In this document: positions 1 to 11,849 of the stretch, piece after piece
How the letters are laid out: each line of letters opens with the position of its first letter
Position numbering within the stretch: the first letter of the stretch is position 1
NCBI GenBank assembly: GCA_023231475.1
Contig: JALJEE010000149.1
Span: 1-64,000, forward strand
Direction: 5' to 3'
Source of the DNA: Seison nebaliae
Lineage: Eukaryota > Rotifera > Pararotatoria > Seisonacea > Seisonidae
DNA length: 64,000 nucleotides
The notes under the pieces: generated by a model
Database searches by the model: none
Seen by the model: the letters and a program-made list of their open reading frames with translations, nothing else
What the model was told of the DNA's origin: nothing
Made by a program: the position numbers and the translations under genes

Positions 1-3000
1 CAAAGCATGAGCCTGGCTAATAGCTTGGCTCGAGCTTTGTATGTATAGGACTCTTATCATGTCTGGATTTTTTTTTTCCATGATGTATAGAGGACTCGAG
101 TTTTTTCACTTTGGACTCACGGATCATAATCACAGCACTAATTATCGGTGGGCGAAACGAATTTACTCTAATTTCGGAGAGAAGTTCACGAAACTTATTT
201 CGATTCTGGAGAACTTGTCACTTTAAAGTCCATTTCAAAAAGGAAATTGTCGTTTCGTCTCATTTAATTACAAAAAGAAATGAAGTAAAATAATCGTTTT
301 CGGAAATTAATTCTGTTAAACAAAATTTTTTCATTCAATATCGAATATTCAGAAAGAAAATATCACGTTTAACTTAACAATTTCTTCACTTATGTCTCCA
401 AACAGAATTCTCATTTTGACATAAAATGACATAAAATAAAATAGTGAACTCGAATACAAAAATTACCGAAAATTTATTGAGTCTCTAAAATAATGATAAT
501 GATGATGATTCTCAATTTCTCCTCCGGAATATCGGGGATTCTCAAAGATAATCGAATGAAATTTTTTTGAAATATTAATTAGAATCTGTTATGAAAGAAT
601 GAAAAATAATTTTTCTTCAAAAGAAATTTTTCAAAAATTCCTCAAAAACATGATTTCGTATCGCAGGTGAAATAAATCGAAATCTACGGGATATCTTTGA
701 GAGATATTCGATATGTAATTTTGATAATCATATTTGTTGTCAAAATTCTTATGTTTCCTCTCCATCTAATTAACATGAATACATCGTGCATTGTCGTATC
801 AGACGTATAAAAGGAGGAGTGTGGGATTCATGAAATAATTCCCAATTACGTAAAATTAGTAAGAGATTATGGAATATAATAGGAAAAATTATTTACTCGC
901 AAGTGTATCTGCATCGTCTCATATTTGTTATTATTGTTGCTATGTCTCTGTCGTCGAAGTTTCTTTTTTGTCGTCCTAATTGGTGGATTAGGATTTATCG
1001 GATATCACTCTGATTTCTATGTAAATCATTTGCCCCATATCGGTCTGAGTATGATGAGGTGATCGGAATAAAAGGCAATATGTAAAGCTCATTCTTTCTT
1101 CTCTCTCATATAGTGTGATGGGATATCATTATATATTGATTTCTCTTTCTATTAGGAAATGAAAGATGATTATAAGAATGATAATTTTTCCATTTTGGAA
1201 ATGGAAGAAAATTTGAGTTTTTCGAGAACTTAATTACTTTTTTAAAAATGTGTCTCCGAAACTTCGAGTAATTCGATTTACATTTACTTAATCCGGTAAA
1301 ATCAGACAATTTAAAAGAAACTTCTCAATGAGAAGTTTTCATTTGGTCGACTTTGGAGATGATATGATGGTAATGAGGCGGATAGTTTAGGAAGACGGAT
1401 ATGTCGCTTGAATGAAGCGAAAGAATAGTTTGTGTACTTCACTGCAACAATGAGTAAGGGAGAAATGAATTAGGAGGAAAATGAACGACAAGTATCCCAA
1501 ACCAATTATTCATTCATGTTCTAATCGAGGCATTGATCACATCATGTAGCCACTTTATGTACTGGTGTATGATAGAACTAAAGTAATTCCAGTAACATTC
1601 GAGTTGTGTGGAGAGACATGTTCAATAGCAGAATTCCCGTCTGATGAGGAAAAGATTAGTGGATCTAACCATCATCATGATCATCAAACGAATTTGAGGA
1701 TTGTCTTCTTCTCTCCGCGCGCTCAACTTCTACTACTAGTGGTAGTGTGGTGGTCCAACAAACGAACACAATGTGTGCTTCGCACAACAATAAGTCATTG
1801 GATAAATGATGTATATATACAACACCAATTTTATTTTCTACCACACGCACAAATCGATATGTTGTAGTTCTTTTCTACAATTATTACGGGAATATACGCG
1901 ACAGAATAACCTGATAGATAATTGACATACGTATTACATAAGATTAATTTAGAGTCGCTATATCCTCATTTGCTCGTTCGAAGTTGTCACACTTCTCCCA
2001 ATAAACGATGATGACTTCTCAAAATTTTCATCAAAATTTCGAGATGGAAATGATGTTATTATCTCATATTTTCCTGCTACTTACCCACCAAATTTCAAAT
2101 GATGCCGTCGACCATATCCCCAGAGACTGTTGTCGAATAATGACGATAATGAATGGAACACTTTTCCCATTACCGTTGCATGAAATACACATTAATAATA
2201 GAGTGGAGAAATGTGTTCCGTTCGCCCTTGTGAGCTAGTTCTGTCTGCCTATGTCAGATAATTCGGTCGGAAATATAGCGGAAACCTCTAATCACTAAGA
2301 ATACTCACAATTCTTCATTCCCTCATTCTTGGCACTTGTACAACAAACATTTTATTGGAAATCTTCTCCCTAAAAATAGAGTTCTTTTCAAAAAATCATT
2401 TTTTTCCCATTACACTAAATTTTATCGATATTTATCAATTCCCAATTTCAACATAAGAATAAAAAGAAGAAAAGTAAAATTATAATCACTGCTGTTCCTT
2501 TGTATGTTATCTGTATGATACTAATCATTATATTATTTAAGAATTATAAAAAAAATGGTAAACTTTAAAAAGTTTCCATTTGATTTCTCGATATATTACA
2601 TAAGATAAAGAAGGATACTAATGTGTTACTATATATGTCACAGAATAGAAAAATCTTTTTCTGATAACGGTAATAAATGTAAATTATGTATATGAAATAA
2701 CAAATATAAGACAATATGAAGAAATTATTCATAAAATATTTTCTAGTAACATTTCAATCCAAAAAATTTTACCAGTAAAATAACCGGTATTAATGTAATA
2801 TTTCTCTGATAAAAACATATACAACAGAAAATAAACAAAAATATTAAAGATTTTCTCATTTCTTACCATAAAATGTTATTTGAATATTTCCCCTCATTTT
2901 TGTGTTATCTAATTTCACTTAATGTAATTGTTCGTTTTGCATTAAAACGAGTCGTTCGAAGAAGAAACGTTTCGATAATTATTCTGTTCACTAATTCAAA

Positions 3001-4854
3001 CTTTAATAAACGAACAACATATGACTATTATGAGTATTTTTAGCGTATAATAATATATTAAAATTTTGATGGATGACAATGTATTATCAGTAAACTGATC
3101 TTAACTACCGATAAATAACTACCATTTATTTTAAGACTTATATAATAAGTATTGCTTTAATATAATATCGTCATTAATGTTGGACAATAAATATAATTTC
3201 ATCAATATTTATAAGAAGTAAGTTAATGAAAGAATTGGCATATCACCATTAAGAGTAGAATGAGTCGAATTTATAACATCCATATTCGTCAATGATAAAT
3301 TTTAAGAGAAATTACCGAGATATTATTATTAAGGAGAGAAAGAATATTGCATAAGTTAATTGACAGTTGTTCCATTTATCTATATCATCCGTGGTTTTTT
3401 TTCTGTCAAAAATAGCTTTTAGGTAATCGAGATCGAGTGAAATAAATTCGAATAAATTGTGGAAATTATTTCTAGGCACATTTTTGTCTATTTTCAATTA
3501 TGTAATTTCAGTAAACTTTTATATGAGAGATAGTTTCGTTTAGTGAAAGGAAAGTAATAAAGACAATCTAAAAATTTCTTCCTTTTCCCAATTGGTTTTT
3601 CTTATCAAATAATTATCTAAAGTAACTCAACTAATCTCCACACAATGGAATCGATGTAATAGGAAAATGGCTGAAGTTGAGGATAAGCCAACTGATTATA
3701 GCCGATTTCTAAATGACTTCTCGGAAATTCAATAAGAATTTACGTCGACAGGTAACGGAGAGAGTAGCTAGACATCGTTAATGGTGTCAATTTGTGGAGT
3801 GGTGGAATTGTTGCTAAGTCTGTTGCTCTTTAATAAATTTACCCAGTCTCATTATGGAAATTATTTGTGGAAATTAATTTGCAACTGCAAATTTAGAGAA
3901 TTGACGAATGTGTATTGAGAAGTTCGTGGGGAGATTAATGGAATGGAGAGATAGTAGAATTGGTGGAATTGATTGAGGAGAAATTGAAAAGATTTAGAAT
4001 TGGGTACATCATACATTCGATTCACTACTGGAAATAAGAGGAAGAAATGGAGGAGAGACGAAAAACGACTCTCTCGTCGACGATATGGTTTAAGATTGAG
4101 CAGTTTTACTCTGTGAAATCGCATCGTCGCCTTCCATTAGGAAAAAATTCGTACAATTTGGTGACGAATCGAAGTAATCTTTTATTCAATAAGAATTTTA
4201 TTTGACATATACTCTAATCATTGAAATTCATATCCTGACAACGTAATATAGTTGAGAAATATGAAATCACTTTAAATGAGTATTCTTCTGTTGTTCGATA
4301 TGTATGAGATTGAATTGAATTAATTGTTCAGTTTCTATTCGGGAGGGATGGAGACAGAGATGGGGAGGTGATTGATTGCAATGTGAAAGTGAAAAATTTC
4401 AATTGTCCTTCGATCAATTACTCAATTCCGGTTGACAACGACTAATGGTGTGAGAGATTCATCAGAGGAGAGAGTTGATGGATGTTGGTAAGAAAAGTTA
4501 ATAAAATTTCAATTAGAGTTTCATCTTTCATTCCCAGTGAATTGGAAGAAGGAACATATAACGGAGAAATAATGGAGGATGATGGAAGAATGAAAGGAAG
4601 AAGAATAGATTTCCATCAATCTCTCCCATTCTCGCCACACATCGTCAGAGATAAATATTTGATTTTTCCTTCAAAATTAATGACATCTTTGCGCAATTTT
4701 TCCGTGATCTATTGAAAATGGAAGAAAAGAAAGGAAGAGATTCCATCAAATAATGAGTTCATGAAAGAAAAGGAAGATAGAAAGACGGAGAAAACAAATG
4801 ATGAAAGAATTCCTTCTTTCCTTCATTCTATTCTCGAGTAGTTCAAAAGGAAGA
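1..4854. other. Intergenic region, no gene recognised
   Basis: I see no supportable coding gene here. The open frames are all under about 100 codons, overlap each other on both strands and have no recognisable motifs. The sequence is AT-rich with scattered short GAT/ATG runs. A TATA-like string lies near 807 (TATAAAAG), with no downstream coding exon that I can identify. Small exons of a split gene could be missed, because introns in this genome are short and exons can be under 70 bp. Confidence 0.5.
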
Positions 4855-5635
4855 TCATTCTTTGTAAATATCGATATATATGGAAAAGGAGAACGAACAC
4901 ATTTTTCTCGATAAGGAATTCGCCGAATCCAATTGAGATGTTTGTTTAGATGAGAATGAATGACAATTATTAATAGATGCTAAATACGAAACTCTTATCT
5001 GTGCATGAAGTTCTTCTATTCGCTCATTTAAATGTTGGACGTAATCATTGATTTCGTTCGAGAATCCGTCTAATAGTTCTTCCTGTTCTCTCCGATATCT
5101 CTCCTTCTTCGTATTCTCATATCTGTTCTCAACAACATCATCATTTCCCCCAAATTCAAATTTAACGAAACTTTAATTGATAATCTTTCTTCGATTTACT
5201 TCGATGCCGATCGTTATAACGACATTTCTCCCATTGCAACCAATTGATCTTATGATCTTTCCGAGTATTCTCCAAACGTAAATGTTCAATTTCATCCCAA
5301 CGCTTCTGAAGAATCGTCATATAATGTTGGAATTCCGTTCGAATTCGATTTCGTATACCCAACAAATTTGCTGTTCTGTTCACATTATCGAAATTCGAAT
5401 TCGATACTGGTGATTGAATCGATGGAATAATTTGAATAAAAACAACCTTTTTATTTTCGGTTTAATATTTATGTTACGCTGTTCGAATTCATCAGGAATT
5501 TCAACTACTGTAGGAGAGACGTTAAGAAAATTTTCGAATTTTCAAAATTCAAATTACAAATTTCGAACAAACTTCGTGTTGTGGAGCTGAATCGTCAAAT
5601 TCCTCGTTTTCATTCTCTGTTTGGAATTCATTCAT
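4855..5635 (-). CDS. Orphan coiled-coil protein, 4 exons, 199 aa
   Basis: I do not recognise this protein. Four exons join in frame on the minus strand: 5635-5569, 5507-5447, 5375-5172 and 5122-4855, with introns of 61, 71 and 49 bp, all starting GTT and ending AG. The product is 199 residues: an acidic Asn/Glu-rich N-terminus (begins MNEFQTENENEE), then a long charged helical stretch rich in Glu, Lys, Arg and Gln that looks like a coiled coil (for example KRWDEIEHLRLENTRK and HLNERIEELHAQIR), then a Ser-rich tail. There is no signal peptide or membrane segment. The first ATG lies 11 bases after a TTTCAG, so an upstream exon or a trans-splice site is possible. All four exon phases close exactly, which makes a real gene likely. 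Function unknown; a cytoskeletal or scaffold role is only a guess from the coil. Confidence 0.72.
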
Positions 5636-6624
5636 TCTAGCACCTCTGAAATCTTTCAATATTTTCATGTACAACTATGTTCCTCACATTTTCACGATGG
5701 AAGAAAGTCCTTCACTTATGAATCGATATTATTACGGTTGACTCCATGGAAACCATAACCACAGTCTTCATCTGCCTTATTGACCTTATGATAACGATTC
5801 CCTATTGTTCTTCTAACTTCCTTTCCTGTAACTTATACAAGGGCTCGATCTCTTCTCTTCTCCCTATTCCCAAACTAGGAACAAAAGTGAAAGTAGTACA
5901 ATTATCGAATAACTAAATTTTAATTCGTTTTCATTTCAAAACTAATTTCAATACAAACATAATTTTTAATATTCTGAATAATCTTCTAACAAGGGAACTA
6001 CACTTGCGTCTCAGCTCAGATCATCTTGAAAATTTGGGAATAAGATTATTTTCATAATTATTTTTCATCGCTCAAGATTGAACAACTTCTTCATACGTAA
6101 ATGTAAAAGTTATATATACAAAACAATATAATGGAATGATAATTTTAAGAAAATTGAAATAAACATTAATACGTAAATTTTAAATAATCCAAGGTAATTC
6201 AACCATAGTGACTAATATTAAAACAACTTTATTCACTAAATTCAAAGTATTCAAATGTCAAAGATTTAAGATGTCCAATTTCAGAGATTATACTCGCAAT
6301 ATTTTTGAAACTATCATTATTTCCCTACACAATATTCAGGTAGAATAATTGCAAGTGTTTTAATAAAGTCGAAGTTGCTAATAAGGAGAAAATATATTTT
6401 CGATTAACAATGGAAATAAAATGGATTGATCAGATGAATAATCGTTTTTCAGTTTGTCAATTATCATGTTGAGTTGAAAGAAAAAAAAGTTTGAATGTTA
6501 CCACAGTCCAATAAAGTAAATTGTAGAATAATATAAAGAATTTTCCATAAATTTAGAGATAAAAATTCAAATTGTTTGATATTTGGAAGAAAAGCTTCAA
6601 AGAAATAAACATTAATTTCTTGAA
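5636..6624. other. Intergenic gap between two divergent genes
   Basis: About 1 kb of AT-rich sequence lies between the coiled-coil gene (leftward) and MRPS35 (rightward). It presumably holds both promoters. I see no open frame or structured element worth naming. Confidence 0.6.
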
Positions 6625-7853
6625 ATGAGACGATTCTTTCATACTTCGACGAATCGATTCATTTCACTTCGGAAGAGTCGTCAGAATAGTTCGATTTTTT
6701 GATAATTTTTTTATTTGACAAATTTCCGTTTACAGATGAAGAATTTACGACGTTGGACGTGAAACGTTCAAGTGGACAAGGAAGAAAACGAATCGTTTTC
6801 ACGAGAGAAGCTGTTCCACCAGATCGTTCATTATCTCTCCAATTGATCAATAGGAAAATGGATTGGACAGATGTTTGGCCGAGTGCAGCTGCTTTTAAAC
6901 AATCTCTCATTCCATTTCCGATTCGAATGGGATATGTTGAGAAGAAGAATGAGAATAATGGAGTTCCACCATCCAAATATGGAAATAAAGAATTGATGAA
7001 AATTCAAAATTTTCTTCATTTGACACCACAACATATTAAAAAACATTGTGATGTATTGAAAAGTTTATTCACATTTTAAAAAATTGAAAAATAATTAAAA
7101 AAATTTTTGTTTTTAAAAAGAATTTTGTGTTCCATTTCCAGAAGAGTTGAAAGGTGTAAATGTGCAGAATTCTCTCTTTCCTCTTCGAATTCAAACGACC
7201 AATTACGTTTTCGGCAGTACAGTTATTCGGGAACCGAAATCCAGAATCGTTTCCATCAAAGTTTCATGAACATTTCTCATTTAATTTTTAATTGATTTAA
7301 AAAGTTTCCTTTAAAATCTCTCAATTTACCAGAGGAGAACGAACATAAATTCCTTCGATTAATCGGATTCCATTGTGGTGGTGGTGGTGGAATTGGACAG
7401 GAGCGGACACAAATCGTCGACGATCACACACCAAAAACGAGAATGAGCCAATCGCCAAATTATAAAGAATTGGAGAAATTGCAAATGAAAATTGTGAATG
7501 GTGAAAAATGGATTTTATTGATATCAAGTCGATGTCCACGACGACAACAAAATCAAGAATATCTTCTTTATCTGTTGGCAGCGACATATCATGAATCATT
7601 GAAAAAAGAGTCGTGGGAAGAAAGTGAATTTGAACGGGCAGATTGGCATCAATTCATTTGGGAGAAGAGTCCGTCCAAAGACACGTTTGAAAAGGTGTTG
7701 AAAAAACGTTTGGGAGAGACGTCGGAAATGAGTCGAGAAATGTTCAAGAAGAATTATCAGAAAACAATTGAGAATATCTTCCGAAAAACGAATACCATCG
7801 AGACGATGAATGATTATAAAGATTTAATGAAAAAAATAGTTTTTAATAAATAA
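6625..7853 (+). CDS. MRPS35: Mitochondrial small-subunit ribosomal protein mS35 (MRPS35)
   Basis: Component of the mitochondrial 28S ribosomal subunit, acting in mitochondrial translation. Four exons join in frame: 6625-6688, 6736-7062, 7121-7260 and 7305-7853, giving 359 residues (human protein about 320). The first exon encodes a basic, Ser/Thr/Arg-rich leader without acidic residues (starts MRRFFHTSTNRFISLRKSR), as expected for a mitochondrial presequence. Family signatures include DWTDVWPSAAAFKQSLIPFP, the strongly conserved NKELMKIQNFLHLTPQHIKK, and the C-terminal RCPRRQQNQEYLLYLLAATY followed by HES and FIWE. All three introns (47, 58 and 44 bp) start GTT. A Gly run (CHCGG-type insert encoded by GGT repeats near 7374-7392) interrupts the usual spacing before the RCP motif. 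The stop codon is embedded in overlapping AATAAA polyadenylation signals. Identification is firm. Confidence 0.95.
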
Positions 7854-7854
7854 A
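7845..7854 (+). terminator. Overlapping AATAAA polyadenylation signals of MRPS35
   Basis: Two overlapping AATAAA hexamers (7845-7850 and 7849-7854) include the MRPS35 TAA stop codon. This implies a very short 3' UTR if they are used. Confidence 0.6.
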
Positions 7855-8341
7855 CTTTTTACAGTTAATTGAGATGTTTCAATGTAAATTTCTTTCTAAA
7901 TTTTTATCTTTATTTACTCCCGAATGATGACGAAATAGTAATAGAATACTTAATAGAATTATGGAAATTAACTGTTATTACTCCTTTCCAATTGTTATCT
8001 CGTGACATTCGAACTCTTTTTCTCTCTCTCTCTCCTTCTAATATCACGATAAATTCCCAATGACAAATGTCAACCCATCAATTATGATTTTCTTCCTCCA
8101 CTTTTTTTTTCCAAATGATAACATAAAAATTATTCTCTGATCTCATCGCTGGTTTTCACATTCTGGTAATTTAATGATGACATTAGAATAGAGATGAGAT
8201 TAAGATATTTTAGGAATGGAAAGTTTTTAGATGAATGTCGTTACAATCTCCCATGGTCGTGTGAAGTGGTTGTTGTTGAGTTTCGGTTTTATTCTCACGA
8301 ATTCTTTCATTCTGCGAGATATTTTTAATATAATCTAATGC

Positions 8342-8377
8342 ATATATATATATATATATATATACGTGTTGTTATCG

Positions 8378-8411
<34 letters not shown>
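8342..8411. repeat. Compound microsatellite (AT)n-(TTG)n
   Basis: An alternating AT tract at 8342-8364 is followed after a short spacer by about eleven TTG units (8379-8411). It lies outside any gene I support and is likely length-polymorphic. Confidence 0.9.
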
Positions 8412-8628
8412 GTATTAATGTAAACAAATAGTCTTCATTGGGAATTGGGAGAGAAGAATTTATTATATGTGCATGGAAGAGTGCACGAGAAGAAGGAGAA
8501 TTTATTAATTTTATTAAAAGAAAAAGAAACGAAAATTCTTTCGAGAAATAATTCCTTAATTCTATATAGATGGAGAGAATGATTGATCTTATATAATCGA
8601 ACACCCGTATTAGACAAAGAGAATTGTA

Positions 8629-8904
8629 TTAACGTATACATTGATGGAAATGGAATAAATAATTAACGTAAAGGAGAATGCCGTATGATTTGATGGAGAG
8701 AGAATTTGATGATTCCTTTTTATCATCATCAAATGATTCTTCATCACTAGACTTCATTTCCAATCCACGCCCATCAGAAAGCACGGATGATTCTGGATGA
8801 AAGTATTCTTCCTCTCGAACCATCTGCCTAATGGACTATGTACAATCGATTCATTCATTCATCACCATTCGTCGAACGATGAATAATTCCTGATATATTT
8901 CCAT
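8629..8904 (-). CDS. Doubtful acidic protein fragment
   Basis: Two exons would join in phase 0: 8904-8878 (MEIYQELFI) and 8823-8629, separated by a 54 bp intron that starts GTT and ends GGCAG. The second exon encodes an acidic, Ser-rich stretch (KSSDEESFDDDKKESSNS) that looks more like protein than the neighbouring frames do. A possible further donor (GTTAATT) lies near 8665, so the 3' end given here is uncertain. No family is recognised and there is no conserved motif. This may be a real small gene or chance; I lean slightly against it. Confidence 0.25.
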
Positions 8905-10301
8905 TTGTTATTTATTAAATTAATTAAGTAAATTTATTCAATCTCATTTATTTTTTTTTCAGTTAAGCTTCTCCAAAACATAACAGTTTTTTGGAATATA
9001 AATTGATTTTTTTTTTCAATCGTTATTCGTGTAAAGCAAGAAGATTAAGCAACAATACATTCGATAGAAAGAGAATTCACAGGAGATTCTCTTCTCACAC
9101 GTCCTCCCCATATACCACCTATATGTGATTATCGGTATTATTTTAATCATTTTTCTCGCTTGATTCTCTTTATGAAAAAGAATTTGGCATTTTAACAGAA
9201 GAAATGATTCTTTCAAGTTGCATTAACGAGTTCTTCTAAATAAAGTCTTTCGGTCGTTCCATCATTCGAACAAGTCAATTACGGGGACATTCTCCTTTCC
9301 ATTAATAATCTGCCCAAATATTACAATCAATTCTCCCTTACAACTCCATATTTTTATAAGGAATTCTTGAAAAATTTCCATTTGTCCATTTGTTTGTTGT
9401 TGTCTAGGAAATGTTAAATTTTCGTGTAATTCCCTATCGATTTTGTTAATTTTATTCCAATAATATGTGGTTCTCTTAATATTTCTTTGGAATCTGAATA
9501 AAACTCGAAATGACATTCTGTCTGTATGTGTGTGTGTTGATGGAAGAAGAAACAGGAAAAATAATTCCATGATGAAAGAAATAGGAGTGGTGGATTAAAG
9601 ATGTTTCATTATGTACCTTCGTGCTTCATACTGAGATGTTTGTTCATAAGTTTTTTTGTTGGGGAGAAACGAGAAGGTTATTTGGCAGCGAATATTTTTA
9701 ACTGTTCATATATTTAATCAATCGATATTCTTCTTCATTATTCTTATGATAAGAAAAGATTTAAATATATTTCTTTTCTTCTTTTATGGAATGTCAAGAA
9801 TAATTTATTGAATAATAAAGTTATATAATCGTTTAATAAAACAGAATCAACAGCTAAATCTTCTGTTTGTTCTCACTTACTGAGTGAGTGAATATGTAGA
9901 AAGGAAATTCTGAAAGTATTTCTCGCTCAACTGAATTCCTCATCCAGATAGTTTTAGTTGTGTTAGGCTTAACAGATACGACCAAACAGTTGAGAGGAAA
10001 CGCAAATGAAAAAATTGAGTTGAAATTTAGAGGAGTTTCTTTCCTTTAATTGTATTTCTGCCTTGTTTCTATTCCAAAATATTTATTATTCATTTCGTGT
10101 GTTCTGTACAATTCTATTCATTCCAACCATCATTCCGTCCATTCGTCTACGTTTACTCAGTTTTCCTTCAATTACCAATTTATCAAAAGGGAATTTAACG
10201 GAATCCATTTCTAGATAGATCCATGTTAAAATCGTCTCATCAATTCATTTAATTATTTCTCACTTTCACCAATACAGAATATCATTTATTCAATTATCCC
10301 A

Positions 10302-11849
10302 ATGCATGCAGTTCTCCGAAGTATGAATTTGAAAAGGAAAATGATGATGAATCGATCACTCAACGGTATTCGTCCAACTTCCTTCTGTTCTCGAATATTC
10401 ATCAGTCGCATCATCATTTATTTACTACTTGTCTATTTCATTTTGATGGATATTAAACTATTGATCATTCTACGGAAATTCCCCGAAACAAACAATCGAC
10501 TTCTCCATCAACTGGATCCGACACCGTCATCGAAAGTTTCAAAATTTCTGATGAATTATCAAAATCTTTTAAATCAAACGAAGAAATATTCAAAAAATAT
10601 TGATCGCCAACTAATCCTCCAATCGAGACTACTCCGAAATTTCTCATTTTCAAATGTCTCTTCATCACCCATCACAATGTTCCATCCGTTATCCATCAAA
10701 CGTTTAATGGTGGCGGAAATGACACAATTCGTCCGATCTCCTGCATCTGAAATATTCGAAGATGTTACACATTTCGCTCGAGCGTTCCCGTGGATCACTC
10801 CGAATTATGTATCATTTTTTGGATGTATTCTCTCTGTCATCGTTCTTCGAATGATGTCAACAACATCATTTTGTATTCAACAAATGGCAGTGATTTTATA
10901 TCAATTGAGAAATTATATGGATAGTTATGACGGAGTCGTTTTTCGAACTCATATGAAAATGACGGAGAATTCGAAAAGTGCAACAACCAAATCGTCGATG
11001 AATCAAACGACTTCGCCTATCAATAATAAGAAACCGATTGGATATCAATCTTTCTACAATTCAAACGGATATTTTGTCGATGCAACTTCGGACGCTTTCG
11101 GAGGAATTTGTTTCTGTGTCTCCCTCTTATTATGTCTCCTCAAAATGAGACAGAAATATCTGAATAATAGTGAGAAGATTAGCAGACAATCACCAGTCCA
11201 TTCACCATCAATCAACAAATCGTATGATATTGAGAAATCACTTTCCAACGAGAATGATGATTCTTCCTCCGACTCAACTACTAAAGATCATTTCTCTTAC
11301 AGGAATTTAACCTTCAGGTCTGATGTCGAAGACTTTTTTTACAGATCAACTCAAACTCTTCGTCAAACCGTTTCATGGTTAATGCCGAAACCACCGAAAT
11401 TGGAGAATGTCACTAAAGCTTACGTCTTTCAACATATTTTATTATTCGGATTGAGAATCGCAATTACTGCCATTTTGTGGGATAAGATCGTTCGACAATA
11501 TTCAGCTGTTTTCGATTATGTTCCAAAACCATCAAAATTTTCGCCTTCCAGCAATCTCGTGGAATTGGAATCTTTCCTCATTTATGAAGTGAAACGGGAA
11601 AATTATATGAGAGTTCAAGCGAAAATACTGCAATCTGCCACCACTCTGACAATCGTTTTCTTCTGGAGAATATCAAGTGCAATTGCCCTCCTCGATTATT
11701 TAGCCGCAGCAATTTTCATCAATCGTTCCTGGCCGTTTGTAATAAAAACATCTCGAATCGGATGGATCTTTTTAATTAGTTTATGGATTATTTCCATTTT
11801 CCATCTATCTCACGTTACAAGTATCTTAAATGAAATCTTAAACAAATAG
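10302..11849 (+). CDS. CPES: Ceramide phosphoethanolamine synthase-like CDP-alcohol phosphotransferase
   Basis: Intronless frame of 515 residues. The CDP-alcohol phosphotransferase signature is visible: D207, D210-G211, R215, then G256, D260 and D264 (the last part reads NGYFVDATSD), matching the D-x2-DG-...-R-...-G-x3-D-x3-D active site that binds metal and CDP-alcohol. The spacing between the DG and GxxxD halves is much longer than in ordinary members (about 40 residues, Ser/Thr/Asn-rich), and Ala before Arg is replaced by Phe. A membrane segment lies at about residues 33-58, more around 170-190 and 265-282, and further ones near the C-terminus. The layout resembles the invertebrate ceramide phosphoethanolamine synthase described in Drosophila, which transfers phosphoethanolamine from CDP-ethanolamine to ceramide in the Golgi. 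A divergent choline/ethanolamine phosphotransferase is the alternative. The start could be M1, M8 or M14. Confidence 0.72.
   Translation: MHAVLRSMNLKRKMMMNRSLNGIRPTSFCSRIFISRIIIYLLLVYFILMDIKLLIILRKFPETNNRLLHQLDPTPSSKVSKFLMNYQNLLNQTKKYSKNIDRQLILQSRLLRNFSFSNVSSSPITMFHPLSIKRLMVAEMTQFVRSPASEIFEDVTHFARAFPWITPNYVSFFGCILSVIVLRMMSTTSFCIQQMAVILYQLRNYMDSYDGVVFRTHMKMTENSKSATTKSSMNQTTSPINNKKPIGYQSFYNSNGYFVDATSDAFGGICFCVSLLLCLLKMRQKYLNNSEKISRQSPVHSPSINKSYDIEKSLSNENDDSSSDSTTKDHFSYRNLTFRSDVEDFFYRSTQTLRQTVSWLMPKPPKLENVTKAYVFQHILLFGLRIAITAILWDKIVRQYSAVFDYVPKPSKFSPSSNLVELESFLIYEVKRENYMRVQAKILQSATTLTIVFFWRISSAIALLDYLAAAIFINRSWPFVIKTSRIGWIFLISLWIISIFHLSHVTSILNEILNK

Larger units (their letters stand above)
7854..10301. 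other. Intergenic region with simple repeats
   Basis: Between MRPS35 and the CPES-like gene I find only short, overlapping open frames, an AT/TTG microsatellite (8342-8411) and one doubtful exon pair on the minus strand (8629-8904, listed separately). A 102-codon minus frame at 9262-9570 has no recognisable family or splice partner, and I do not call it. Confidence 0.5.

Noticed and set aside
1565-1867. 100-codon plus-strand frame
   Set aside because: A similar-length minus frame overlaps; low-complexity valine/leucine and histidine runs; no family.
2008-2238. Possible small secreted peptide
   Set aside because: The hydrophobic stretch is short and preceded by charged residues, and there is no acceptor, polyadenylation signal or conserved pattern.
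8342-8411. Satellite or telomeric array
   Set aside because: Only a short local microsatellite, with no higher-order unit or TTAGGC/TTAGG-type repeats.
9262-9570. 102-codon minus-strand frame with a hydrophobic start
   Set aside because: The apparent signal-like start comes from a TTC/CTT-rich stretch and a TG repeat; no cysteine pattern, no dibasic peptide sites, no splice partner found.
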